A DNA stretch of 11,441 bases from Clostridiales bacterium (GTDB lineage: Bacteria > Bacillota > Clostridia > Tissierellales > Sedimentibacteraceae), in the NCBI GenBank assembly GCA_003487955.1, contig DNNJ01000419.1, positions 1-11,441 on the forward strand, written 5' to 3'. The first letter of the stretch is position 1. Every line of letters begins with the position of its first letter. The translations under genes and the position numbers were made by a program. Below, in pieces: positions 1-6,488 of this stretch. Under the pieces are notes generated by a model. It was not told the origin of the DNA and made no database searches. It worked only from the letters and a program-made list of their open reading frames with translations.

Positions 1-1935
1 GGCGTACCGGAAAAAATGAATTTGGTAAAAGGTACATTGGAAGGACATCAAAAAGGGTATGCATTTTTAATACCGGATGATATAAATCTAAAGGACCTTT
101 TCATTTCACCGGTGGACATGAACGGTGCGATGCACGGAGACCGGGTGATTGTAAGACCTATGAAGGTGCTGGAAGACGTTAAAAGTCCTGAAGGGAAAGT
201 TATAAGAATAATCGAAAGGGCTAATCAATATGTAATCGGTACATTTCAAAAAAGCAGGCATTTTGGTTTTGTGGTGCCCGATGACAAAAGGATTTCTTTT
301 GATATATTCGTTCCAAAAGAAGAGTTTAACAATGCACAGGAAAACAATAAGGTTTCCGTAAAAATAACCGAGTGGCCTGACCAAAGAAAAAATCCGGAAG
401 GGACAATAGTAGAGGTAATCGGTAATATTGAAGACACAAAAACACATATTGATGCAGTTTTGTTATCTAAGAAAGTAAGGCAGGTTTTCCCCGAGGATGT
501 AATAAAGGAAGCTAAAAAAGTTTCGGAAGAAGGAATACATGAACAAGAATTAAAGCGCAGAAAAGATTTAAGAGGCCTTAATATAATAACAATTGACGGC
601 AGTGATGCAAAGGATTTGGATGATGCAGTTTATGCCGAAAAGCTAAATGACAGTGAATACATGTTAGGGGTTCATATTGCTGATGTTACTCATTATGTTA
701 AGGAAGACAGGAAATTAGATAAAGAAGCATTGAAAAGAGCAACCAGCATATATATAACAGACCGAGTTATTCCAATGCTTCCAAAAGAACTGTCAAACGG
801 AGTCTGCAGTTTGAATCCCGGCGAGGATAAGCTTACTCTTTCTGTTGAAATGATAATAAACAATGACGGTAAGGTAACCGATTATAAAATATTTGAAAGC
901 ATAATGAACAACAGATACAGAATGACCTATGATGATGTGACGGAAATTATTGAAAATAATGGTGAAAAGCTTTCAGTAAAGTATAAGGATATTGTTCCAA
1001 TGCTTAAGGTAATGGAAGAATTAAGCTTAATACTCAGGAGAAAAAGAGACATAAGAGGAGCTATTGATTTTGAATTTCCCGAAAGAAAAATCATAACCGA
1101 TGAAAACGGCAAGGCAATTGATGTAACAAAATATGAAAGAAGAACTTCACATAAAATAATTGAAGAATTTATGTTAGTATGCAATGAAACTGTTGCAGAG
1201 CATTATTACTGGCTTAATATGCCCTTTGTTTATAGAGTCCATGAGGACCCGGATGAAGAAAAAATGTATGAATTCAGCAAATTCATTCATAACTTTGGTT
1301 ATACTTTAAAGGGCAATGATGTGCATCCTAAAGAACTGCAGCAGCTATTAAATAAAATTAAAGATACAAAAGAAGAATCATTAATTAATACTATGATGCT
1401 AAGATCCTTAAAAAAGGCAATTTATTCACCTGATGCATCAACTCACTTTGGGCTGGCTGCAAAATATTATTGTCATTTTACATCACCAATAAGAAGATAT
1501 CCGGACTTGCAGATACATCGAATTATTAAAGGACAAATAAACGGCAGATATTCCGAAGAAGCTTTACAAAAGCTTTTTGAGCGCACAGCAATGGTGGCTG
1601 AACAGTCATCCAAAATGGAAAGAGTTGCAGATGAAGTTGAAAGAGATACCGACAAAATTAAAATTGCTGAATTTATGTCTGATAAAATTGGCGAAGAATA
1701 CGAAGGTGTTGTTTCAGGGGTAACCAATTTCGGTATTTTCATCGAACTTGATAATACTGTTGAAGGACTTGTACATATTTCCAATATGGTTGATGATTAC
1801 TATATTTATGACAATGAGAAAAAAGAATTGTTCGGTCAAGGAAGTCATAAAGTTTTTAAAATCGGCGACTCGGTAAAAATTAAAGTTGATAAGGTAAATA
1901 TAGCAAAGGCAGAAATAGATTTTGCATTGATTTGA
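1..1935 (+). CDS. rnr: Ribonuclease R (5'-truncated by window edge)
   Basis: RNase R is a processive 3'-to-5' exoribonuclease of the RNB (RNase II) family that degrades structured RNA and, with tmRNA-SmpB, mRNA on stalled ribosomes. The reading frame is open through base 1 and reads GVPEK before the first ATG at 16. In this family that stretch lies inside the protein, so the ATG at 16 is not the start; the N-terminal helix-turn-helix and the true start are upstream. Visible parts, in window codons, are cold-shock/OB domains (about 5-140), then the RNB domain with its metal-binding signature IDGSDAKDLDDAV (codons 198-210; the aspartates are the catalytic metal ligands) and the conserved HFTSPIRRYPDLQIHR segment near 1474-1521. 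A C-terminal S1 domain begins near IGEEYEGVVSG (about 1687-1932). The protein stops right after S1 and lacks the lysine-rich tail seen in some RNase R proteins. ssrA follows 113 bases downstream. Confidence 0.96.
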   Translation, partial: GVPEKMNLVKGTLEGHQKGYAFLIPDDINLKDLFISPVDMNGAMHGDRVIVRPMKVLEDVKSPEGKVIRIIERANQYVIGTFQKSRHFGFVVPDDKRISFDIFVPKEEFNNAQENNKVSVKITEWPDQRKNPEGTIVEVIGNIEDTKTHIDAVLLSKKVRQVFPEDVIKEAKKVSEEGIHEQELKRRKDLRGLNIITIDGSDAKDLDDAVYAEKLNDSEYMLGVHIADVTHYVKEDRKLDKEALKRATSIYITDRVIPMLPKELSNGVCSLNPGEDKLTLSVEMIINNDGKVTDYKIFESIMNNRYRMTYDDVTEIIENNGEKLSVKYKDIVPMLKVMEELSLILRRKRDIRGAIDFEFPERKIITDENGKAIDVTKYERRTSHKIIEEFMLVCNETVAEHYYWLNMPFVYRVHEDPDEEKMYEFSKFIHNFGYTLKGNDVHPKELQQLLNKIKDTKEESLINTMMLRSLKKAIYSPDASTHFGLAAKYYCHFTSPIRRYPDLQIHRIIKGQINGRYSEEALQKLFERTAMVAEQSSKMERVADEVERDTDKIKIAEFMSDKIGEEYEGVVSGVTNFGIFIELDNTVEGLVHISNMVDDYYIYDNEKKELFGQGSHKVFKIGDSVKIKVDKVNIAKAEIDFALI

Positions 1936-1941
1936 AATTTA

Positions 1942-1950
1942 TGCTATAAT
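1942..1950 (+). promoter_or_regulatory. Extended -10 promoter for ssrA
   Basis: TGC followed by a perfect TATAAT (1945-1950) forms an extended -10 element. The best -35 at 17-base spacing is TTGCAT (1922-1927), which is weak and lies inside the end of rnr. Transcription would start near 1957, leaving a precursor leader of about 90 bases before the mature tmRNA 5' end at 2049. No better promoter is evident nearer to ssrA, although read-through from rnr could also supply transcripts. Confidence 0.5.
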
Positions 1951-2048
1951 AAATCATAGATATTTGGCAAATAATATTATTAAGTTTTGTTTAAGGTTAT
2001 TCTTTTATGATTATTAAAGAGGTAATCATTAACTGACCCCTATATTTC

Positions 2049-2398
2049 GGGGGCGTAAATGGTTTCGACGGGGATATAGAAGTAAGATAAGCGAGTCGTT
2101 GCGCTGAACAACGTTAAAAGCGGCAAAAACAAATAAACGCAAACGAAGATAATTTAGCTTACGCAGCTTAATTGCTGCAGCTTGTTCCGCTTAACCGACC
2201 TGTAGGTTAAACCGGAGCATCATTTAAATCAGGGAACTGCTTAAGGGGCTCTTCGACCTTAAGCTGAACAATCGAGGATAGCTGAGGTTACAGCTTGGAC
2301 ATAGGCGGTAGTTGAGGCGAAAAATAAATTATGTCCTGCACTCGGAGAAAGTCTTGTGGAAATATTTTCGGACGTGGGTTCGACTCCCACCGCCTCCA
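2049..2398 (+). ncRNA. ssrA: Transfer-messenger RNA (tmRNA, 10Sa RNA)
   Basis: tmRNA enters stalled ribosomes with SmpB, acts as alanyl-tRNA and then as template for a degradation tag. The 5' acceptor strand GGGGGCG (2049-2055) pairs over all seven positions, with one G-U, with CGCCTCC (2391-2397); A2398 is the discriminator. The tRNA-like 3' end has a five-pair T stem (GTGGG 2374-2378 with CCCAC 2386-2390) around loop TTCGACT. The hallmark 5' segment GTAAATGGTTTCGACGGGG follows the acceptor strand. The tag frame is at 2139-2171 and the intervening sequence is rich in complementary blocks, as expected of the pseudoknots. The genome reads TCA rather than CCA after A2398, so the CCA tail would be added by tRNA nucleotidyltransferase. 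A CCCC run at 2037-2040 in the leader could pair with the acceptor G run before processing. Confidence 0.97.
2139..2171 (+). other. tmRNA proteolysis-tag reading frame (ANEDNLAYAA, stop)
   Basis: From the probable resume codon GCA at 2139 the frame encodes ANEDNLAYAA and ends in TAA at 2169-2171. With the alanine carried by the charged tmRNA the added tag would be A-ANEDNLAYAA. The layout matches other bacterial tags (an acidic/Asn-rich stretch, then a small hydrophobic end). The last three residues are YAA where LAA is the usual form recognised by ClpXP. The resume codon is assigned by analogy with E. coli, where GCA-AAC also begins the tag. Confidence 0.85.
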
Positions 2399-2405
2399 TC
2401 AAATA

Positions 2406-2419
2406 TGCGGCTAGCCGCA
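2406..2419. repeat. 14-bp perfect palindrome just downstream of ssrA
   Basis: TGCGGCTAGCCGCA is a perfect 14-base palindrome starting eight bases after the tmRNA discriminator base. It is much more GC-rich than its surroundings. It could be part of the 3' trailer structure that guides tmRNA 3' processing, or a protein-binding site. It has no loop and no T tract, so it is not a terminator by itself. Confidence 0.6.
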
Positions 2420-2437
2420 ATGAATTAAAGGATTAAT

Positions 2438-2474
2438 AGCTGTATTCAATTTTATGATTGAATATAGCTTTTTC
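2438..2474 (+). terminator. Rho-independent terminator of ssrA
   Basis: A 13-base-pair stem (2438-2450 with 2457-2469, one G-U pair) encloses the six-base loop TTTATG and is followed by a short T run (TTTT, 2470-2473). It ends the tmRNA transcript. Its right arm overlaps the candidate -35 of the next operon's promoter. Confidence 0.85.
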
Positions 2475-2487
2475 ATTATGCTATAAT
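2458..2487 (+). promoter_or_regulatory. Promoter of the P-II/DUF1538 operon
   Basis: TTGAAT (2458-2463), an 18-base spacer and TATAAT (2482-2487), the latter preceded by TG-C to form an extended -10. The -35 hexamer sits in the descending arm of the ssrA terminator, so folding of one and use of the other share the same bases. Transcription would start near 2494, about 45 bases upstream of the proposed AUA start codon. Confidence 0.6.
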
Positions 2488-2524
2488 AGGAAAGAAGACG
2501 ATTATATTAGATAAAGCTTAAGTA

Positions 2525-2541
2525 AAGGAAGTGACGATATA
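2525..2541 (+). promoter_or_regulatory. Ribosome binding site with likely AUA start codon
   Basis: AAGGAAG (2525-2531) is a good Shine-Dalgarno match, seven bases before the codon ATA at 2539-2541. Between the in-frame stop at 2512-2514 and the GTG at 2560 the frame holds no ATG, GTG or TTG. Starting at GTG 2560 would remove the first beta strand of the P-II fold (NTLLFSVVNRG), and that GTG has no Shine-Dalgarno sequence. ATA at the best spacing is therefore the most probable start. ACG at 2545 is the alternative, with spacing of 13. Confidence 0.6.
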
Positions 2542-3195
2542 AATACGTTATTATTTTCTGTGGTAAACAGAGGTAAGGCAAATGAAGTGCTTAGTAAGGC
2601 ACACGAATTCGGTGCAACAGGAGGAACTATCTTTTTGGGAGAAGGCACAGTTCAATCCAATAGATTATTAAATATATTAGGTCTTAATGAAGCCCAAAAA
2701 GAAATTCTTATGATAGAATGTACGGAACAAATATGCAGCGATATTCATGACAAGCTGAGTGAACACTTTATGTTTTCCAAAAAAAATAAAGGAATTGCTT
2801 TTTCTATTCCGTTCGTCCGGTGGAAATTAAAATCAAATGAAGAGGAAAATAGAGAGTTACATAGAGATTTCAATTCCTCACACTTTTGCATAATGACAAT
2901 CGTAGATAAAGGCAGAAGCAAAGACTGCATTAAAGCTGCAAAATCTGCAGGAGCCAAGGGCGGAACCATAATGCACGGACATGGGGCAGGTGTTCCCACA
3001 GATTATTATTTCCCGCTGATTATTGAGCCGCAAAAGGATATTGTAGTTATTTTAACCTCGAAAGATAGTGTTACTGCAATAAAAGACAGGATAATAGAGG
3101 AGCTGGAGCTTTATAAAAAAGGAAATGGTGTTATTTTTGTGCTTCCTGTCATCAAAATGAGCGGGCTGGTAGAAAGTAAGGAGGTAAAGATATGA
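2539..3195 (+). CDS. Tandem P-II-like domain protein, partner of a DUF1538 transporter
   Basis: A soluble protein of about 218 residues (counted from the AUA start at 2539) holding two P-II-like (GlnB/GlnK fold) domains. Domain 1, about residues 3-100, opens LLFSVVNRGKANEVL and carries GATGGTIFLGEGT. Domain 2, about 117-210, opens CIMTIVDKGRSKD and carries GAKGGTIMHGHGAG. These match the beta1/alphaA and following glycine-rich segments of P-II proteins. The T-loop region is short, and the tyrosine that is uridylylated in classical GlnB is not evident, so covalent modification is doubtful. P-II proteins are trimers that bind nucleotides and small effectors between subunits and commonly gate a membrane transporter. 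The gene overlaps the next by ATGA, with AAGGAGGT just before the overlap, indicating translational coupling. Inference: it regulates the DUF1538 protein. The effector is unknown. Confidence 0.88.
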   Translation: MNTLLFSVVNRGKANEVLSKAHEFGATGGTIFLGEGTVQSNRLLNILGLNEAQKEILMIECTEQICSDIHDKLSEHFMFSKKNKGIAFSIPFVRWKLKSNEEENRELHRDFNSSHFCIMTIVDKGRSKDCIKAAKSAGAKGGTIMHGHGAGVPTDYYFPLIIEPQKDIVVILTSKDSVTAIKDRIIEELELYKKGNGVIFVLPVIKMSGLVESKEVKI

Positions 3196-5033
3196 ATCTA
3201 TTGTTTGAAAAAACGAAAGAAGTTATTCAGACCTTGCTTCCGGTTGTTATACTGGTATTGCTGATTAGTTTCACCATAGTGGATGTTGGAACTGATGTTA
3301 TAATACGCTTTATTGTAGGCAGCGTTATGCTTTTAATGGGACTTGCCATTTTCTTGTGGGGCGTGGATTTATCTATGAATTCAATTGGAGAGCACATGTC
3401 TCGTGAAGTGGCTACTTCAAGGTCAGTTTTAAAAATCGCAGTACTTAGTTTTTTTTTGGGTTTTTTAATTACCGTTGCAGAACCTGATTTATTGATTTTA
3501 GGTTCACAAGTTGAAGATGCTTCAGGAGGAACTCTTAATTCAACATTAATTGTATATATGGTATCCGTAGGTGTTGGAGTTATGATTTCACTTGGAGTTT
3601 TCAGATTATTAAAAGATGTGCCTCTTAATATATTTATGGCAATAACTTACTCTGTTATTTTTGTATTAGCATTGTTTGTATCCGAAGAATTTCTTGCTAT
3701 TTCTTTTGATGCTTCCGGTGCAACTACTGGTGCTCTTACAACTCCTTTTGTATTGGCATTGTCTTTAGGGTTGTCCCAAGTAAAAGGCGGTAAGAAATCG
3801 GAAGAGAACTCTTTCGGACTGGTTGGCATTATGAGTGCAGGACCCATATTAGCTATTATGCTAATATCAATAATTTCAGGACAGAAAAACATACAGGGCG
3901 ATGCTGCGGAATTTGTAGCAGCAGAAGGTGTATTAGGCCCCATGATAAATATATTCCCCACAATATTTATTGAATCTTTAGTAGCACTGTTACCTATATC
4001 TATTTTATTCTTTATTTATAATTTTGCTAAATTCAAATTACCAAAGGGTGAGCTTTTCGGAATAATAAGAGGACTCGTATTAGTGTTGATTGGTTTGGTA
4101 TTGTTTCTTACCGCAGTTAACTCCGGATTTATGGATATGGGGAGGATATTAGGCATGGAAATTGCTAAAATGAATCCGTGGATATTGATAGGCATAGGTT
4201 TTGTGGTGGGTTTCATAGTTGTTCTTGTTGAACCTGCCGTCCATGTCTTGGGTGAGCAAATTGAAGAAGTTACCGGTGGTCATATACCTTTAAATTTGAT
4301 TCGAATGACACTTTCCATAGGAGTAGCTATAGCAATTTCTCTGTCAATGGTAAGAATTCTGATTCCTGGGGTAAAGCTATGGTATTTTCTACTTCCTGGA
4401 TTCGCCCTTGCAATTTTGCTTTCATTTAAAGCGGAACCTGTCTTTGTGGGAATTGCATATGATGCAGGAGGAGTTGCTTCAGGTCCTATGACTGCAACCT
4501 TTGTTCTTGCTTTTGCTCAAGGAGCGGCATCTTCTATAGAAACAGCTAATGTATTGGTGGATGGTTTCGGTGTCATAGCGATGGTAGCAATGGCTCCCGT
4601 ATTTTCCATAATGCTATTGGGAACTGCTTTCAGATATAAGAAAGTTGAAGAATATACTCCTGTTGAAGAAAAATATGTTGTTACCTCATCCATTCCTGTA
4701 GAAAACAGCTTGCAGTATGACTGTATAATGGTAAACGTAGATAGAGGATTTGCTGAAAATGTAGTAGAGCTAGCTCGTCAATCAGGTGCAAGAGGAGCTA
4801 CTATATTGCATGGAAGAGGAACGGACGAGCATCATAGGGTTATGTTACCTGTCATAAATGTAGAGTTGCAGCCTGAAAAAGAAACTATTTTATTTATTAC
4901 AAACTCAAGCTACAGTGAGCAAGTAGCTGACAATTTATTAAGTGATAAAAGGCTTAGAGAGGAAGGGGATATAGTTATTTATATATGTCCTGTCGAAGAT
5001 GCAATGATTAAGTATGATTTAAATAGAAAATGA
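3192..5033 (+). CDS. DUF1538 membrane transporter with C-terminal P-II-like domain
   Basis: A 613-residue protein that is largely hydrophobic up to about residue 490, with many membrane segments, followed by a soluble domain. The membrane part is an internal duplication of DUF1538. AEPDLLILGSQVED at E97-P98 recurs as VEPAVHVLGEQIEE at E347-P348. FDASGATTGALTTPF at D173 recurs as YDAGGVASGPMTATF at D424. The offset is about 250 residues in both cases. Residues about 510-608 form a P-II-like domain (CIMVNVDRGFAENV, GARGATILHGRGTDEHH). From memory, a DUF1538 pair (UmpA/UmpB of a Halomonas) was reported as a two-component Na+(Li+,K+)/H+ antiporter; a duplicated single chain would be the fused equivalent. 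Cation/proton exchange is thus plausible but inferred, and the conserved EP and D-x-GG-like motifs are candidate ion sites. It is translationally coupled to the upstream di-P-II gene. No clear terminator follows. Confidence 0.88.
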   Translation: MNLLFEKTKEVIQTLLPVVILVLLISFTIVDVGTDVIIRFIVGSVMLLMGLAIFLWGVDLSMNSIGEHMSREVATSRSVLKIAVLSFFLGFLITVAEPDLLILGSQVEDASGGTLNSTLIVYMVSVGVGVMISLGVFRLLKDVPLNIFMAITYSVIFVLALFVSEEFLAISFDASGATTGALTTPFVLALSLGLSQVKGGKKSEENSFGLVGIMSAGPILAIMLISIISGQKNIQGDAAEFVAAEGVLGPMINIFPTIFIESLVALLPISILFFIYNFAKFKLPKGELFGIIRGLVLVLIGLVLFLTAVNSGFMDMGRILGMEIAKMNPWILIGIGFVVGFIVVLVEPAVHVLGEQIEEVTGGHIPLNLIRMTLSIGVAIAISLSMVRILIPGVKLWYFLLPGFALAILLSFKAEPVFVGIAYDAGGVASGPMTATFVLAFAQGAASSIETANVLVDGFGVIAMVAMAPVFSIMLLGTAFRYKKVEEYTPVEEKYVVTSSIPVENSLQYDCIMVNVDRGFAENVVELARQSGARGATILHGRGTDEHHRVMLPVINVELQPEKETILFITNSSYSEQVADNLLSDKRLREEGDIVIYICPVEDAMIKYDLNRK

Positions 5034-5153
5034 CTTGAGCATAAGCTGATTTCCGGGGACTCAAATATCGGAACAGTGAAAATCTCTTTGGGCGGAGTCG
5101 GCACAAACATAGGTGAAAACCTCATAAGGTTAGGAGTAAATACAAAAAACTTC
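5034..5153 (+). pseudogene. Remnant of a PfkB-family (pseudouridine-kinase-like) gene
   Basis: Reading from 5034 in the frame of the preceding stop codon gives EHKLISGDSNIGTVKISL, then GGVGTNIGENLIRLGVNTK. This is the N-terminal substrate-binding segment of PfkB-family sugar/nucleoside kinases, closest in my recollection to pseudouridine kinase (PsuK). About 40 residues of a roughly 300-residue enzyme remain. There is no start codon or ribosome site, the similarity fades after about 5153, and the frame ends at TAG 5178. The ATP-binding and catalytic GAGD region is absent. The fragment is non-functional and probably marks a deletion or rearrangement between the DUF1538 gene and pyrF. Confidence 0.75.
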
Positions 5154-5183
5154 GTAAAAAATATTTTATTTAATACATAGTTA

Positions 5184-5192
5184 TGATATACT
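5184..5192 (+). promoter_or_regulatory. Extended -10 promoter for pyrF
   Basis: TG-A-TATACT (5184-5192) is an extended -10 element. The -35 at 17-base spacing (TTTTAT, 5164-5169) is poor. It would give a leader of about 25 bases before the ATG at 5224 and suits a pyrF transcribed on its own after the pseudogene remnant. Confidence 0.4.
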
Positions 5193-5223
5193 TGCTGTGG
5201 TAATTATATAAGTAGGAGGTAGC

Positions 5224-5922
5224 ATGGGCAAGGATGTAATTATTGCTTGTGACTTCAGCAATAGGGAAGAAGTTTTAAGTTTTCTTTCGAAATTTTCTGA
5301 AAAAAAACCATATGTAAAAATAGGTATGGAATTATTTTACGCAGAGGGTTCTGAAATTATAAAACTCATCAGCTCAATGGGACATAAAATATTTTTAGAC
5401 CTTAAGCTTCATGATATTCCGAATACAGTTAAGAAAGCTATGAAGGTTTTGTCGGAGTACAATGTTGATATGGTAAACATTCACGCAGCGGGAACCATTT
5501 CAATGATGGAAGCCGCTATTGAAGGTTTAACCCGCAAGGATGGTTCAAGACCGTTATTAGTTGCGGTAACACAATTAACTTCCATCGATGAAAAAAGAAT
5601 GAAAAAGGAGATATTAATTGATAAACCGTTGCAAGAAGTGGTAATGCACTATGCAAAATGTGCAAAAAAAGCAGGCTTGGACGGGGTTGTCTGCTCTCCT
5701 CTTGAAGCAGGAAAAGTTCATGATGTTTGTGGTAAAGAATTTCTTACAGTAACTCCGGGAGTAAGATTTGCAGACAATGATTCGGGAGATCAGAAAAGAC
5801 TTACGGCTCCTGCCGAGGCAAAAGAATTGGGCTCTGATTACATAGTTGTAGGAAGACCTGTTACACAAGCTAAAGACCCTGTAGAAGCCTATAGAAGATT
5901 TATAAGGGAGTTTGTGGGATAA
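5224..5922 (+). CDS. pyrF: Orotidine 5'-phosphate decarboxylase
   Basis: Converts OMP to UMP, the last step of de novo pyrimidine synthesis, in the cytoplasm. The 232-residue length is normal for the short bacterial class. Active-site elements are present: D10 in IACDF, K32 in VKIG, and the DxKxxD signature in DLKLHDIPNT (D59, K61, D64; K61 is the catalytic lysine). The phosphate-binding VTPGVRF (R181) and VVGRP (R211) are also present. TAGGAGGT at 5213-5220 is a near-perfect Shine-Dalgarno sequence ahead of the ATG. Other pyr genes are absent from the window, so pyrF stands outside a pyrimidine operon here. Nothing in the leader looks like a PyrR attenuator. The next gene, smpB, has its own promoter 30 bases after the pyrF stop. 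Confidence 0.97.
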   Translation: MGKDVIIACDFSNREEVLSFLSKFSEKKPYVKIGMELFYAEGSEIIKLISSMGHKIFLDLKLHDIPNTVKKAMKVLSEYNVDMVNIHAAGTISMMEAAIEGLTRKDGSRPLLVAVTQLTSIDEKRMKKEILIDKPLQEVVMHYAKCAKKAGLDGVVCSPLEAGKVHDVCGKEFLTVTPGVRFADNDSGDQKRLTAPAEAKELGSDYIVVGRPVTQAKDPVEAYRRFIREFVG

Positions 5923-5952
5923 TTAGTCATAGTTAATGTGGTAACTTATGGT

Positions 5953-5981
5953 TTGACACTATAATTATTAAGTGCTATAAT
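5953..5981 (+). promoter_or_regulatory. Consensus sigma-A promoter for the smpB operon
   Basis: A perfect TTGACA (5953-5958), exactly 17 bases, and a perfect TATAAT (5976-5981). Transcription would begin near 5988, about 20 bases before the smpB ATG. As a full match at optimal spacing it predicts strong constitutive transcription of smpB and the two genes after it. Confidence 0.85.
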
Positions 5982-6008
5982 CATTCTACGTTAACGGTAG
6001 GTGGTATT

Positions 6009-6458
6009 ATGTCGGATAGAATTGTTGCCAAAAATAAGAAAGCATATCATGAATATTTTATAGAAGATAAATATGAAGCAGGATTAGTTCTTGTAGGAAC
6101 AGAAGTGAAATCAATAAGACAGGGGAAGGTTAATTTAAAGGACAGTTATGTAAGCATAAAAAATGGTGAAGCATTCGTTTATAATATGCACATCAGTCCC
6201 TACGAAAAAGGAAACATATATAATGTAGACCCCTTAAGACCAAGAAAACTGCTTTTAAACAAAAGGGAATTAAGAAAACTTATTGGATTAACAACCTTAA
6301 AAGGCTATTCACTTATACCTTTAAGTTTATATTTAAAGAATGGTCTTGTTAAAATGGAACTCTCAGTGGCAAAGGGCAAGAGAATCTATGACAAACGTCA
6401 AGATATTGCCAAAAAAGATGCCGAAAGAAGAATGCAAAGACAAGATGATTACAGATAA
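6009..6458 (+). CDS. smpB: SsrA-binding protein SmpB
   Basis: SmpB binds the tRNA-like domain of tmRNA, stabilises its aminoacylation and places it in the A site of stalled ribosomes. The 149-residue length is typical. The OB-fold core is visible: [20 protein letters not shown], then [19 protein letters not shown], the loop-strand segment [11 protein letters not shown], and [22 protein letters not shown]. The basic C-terminal tail ([20 protein letters not shown] onward) inserts into the empty mRNA channel of the ribosome. A modest ribosome site (AGGTGG, about 5999-6004) precedes the ATG. It is first in an apparent three-gene operon with the purC-like gene (30-base gap) and the C_GCAxxG_C_C gene, and is separated from rnr-ssrA by about 3.6 kb. 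Confidence 0.97.
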   Translation: MSDRIVAKNKKAYHEYFIEDKYEAGLVLVGTEVKSIRQGKVNLKDSYVSIKNGEAFVYNMHISPYEKGNIYNVDPLRPRKLLLNKRELRKLIGLTTLKGYSLIPLSLYLKNGLVKMELSVAKGKRIYDKRQDIAKKDAERRMQRQDDYR

Positions 6459-6488
6459 AATTATACTTCGAATAAGAGGAGAACAACA

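Noticed and set aside
106..447. Open frame on the minus strand inside rnr
   Set aside because: Lies wholly within the well-supported rnr frame and has no recognisable domain or ribosome site. The other minus-strand frames inside genes (for example 927-1184, 1473-1784, 3647-3961, 9036-9275, 10789-11069) were rejected for the same reason.
16..1935. ATG at 16 as the start of rnr
   Set aside because: The frame is open to base 1 and reads GVPEK before it, which belongs inside RNase R. The gene is cut by the window edge.
2560..3195. GTG at 2560 as the start of the di-P-II gene
   Set aside because: It has no Shine-Dalgarno sequence and would delete the first beta strand of the P-II fold; the frame is conserved-looking upstream to 2542.
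5034..5180. Read-through extension of the DUF1538 protein, in frame after its TGA
   Set aside because: The P-II domain ends naturally before the stop, and the following residues match a kinase N-terminus, so the shared frame looks accidental.
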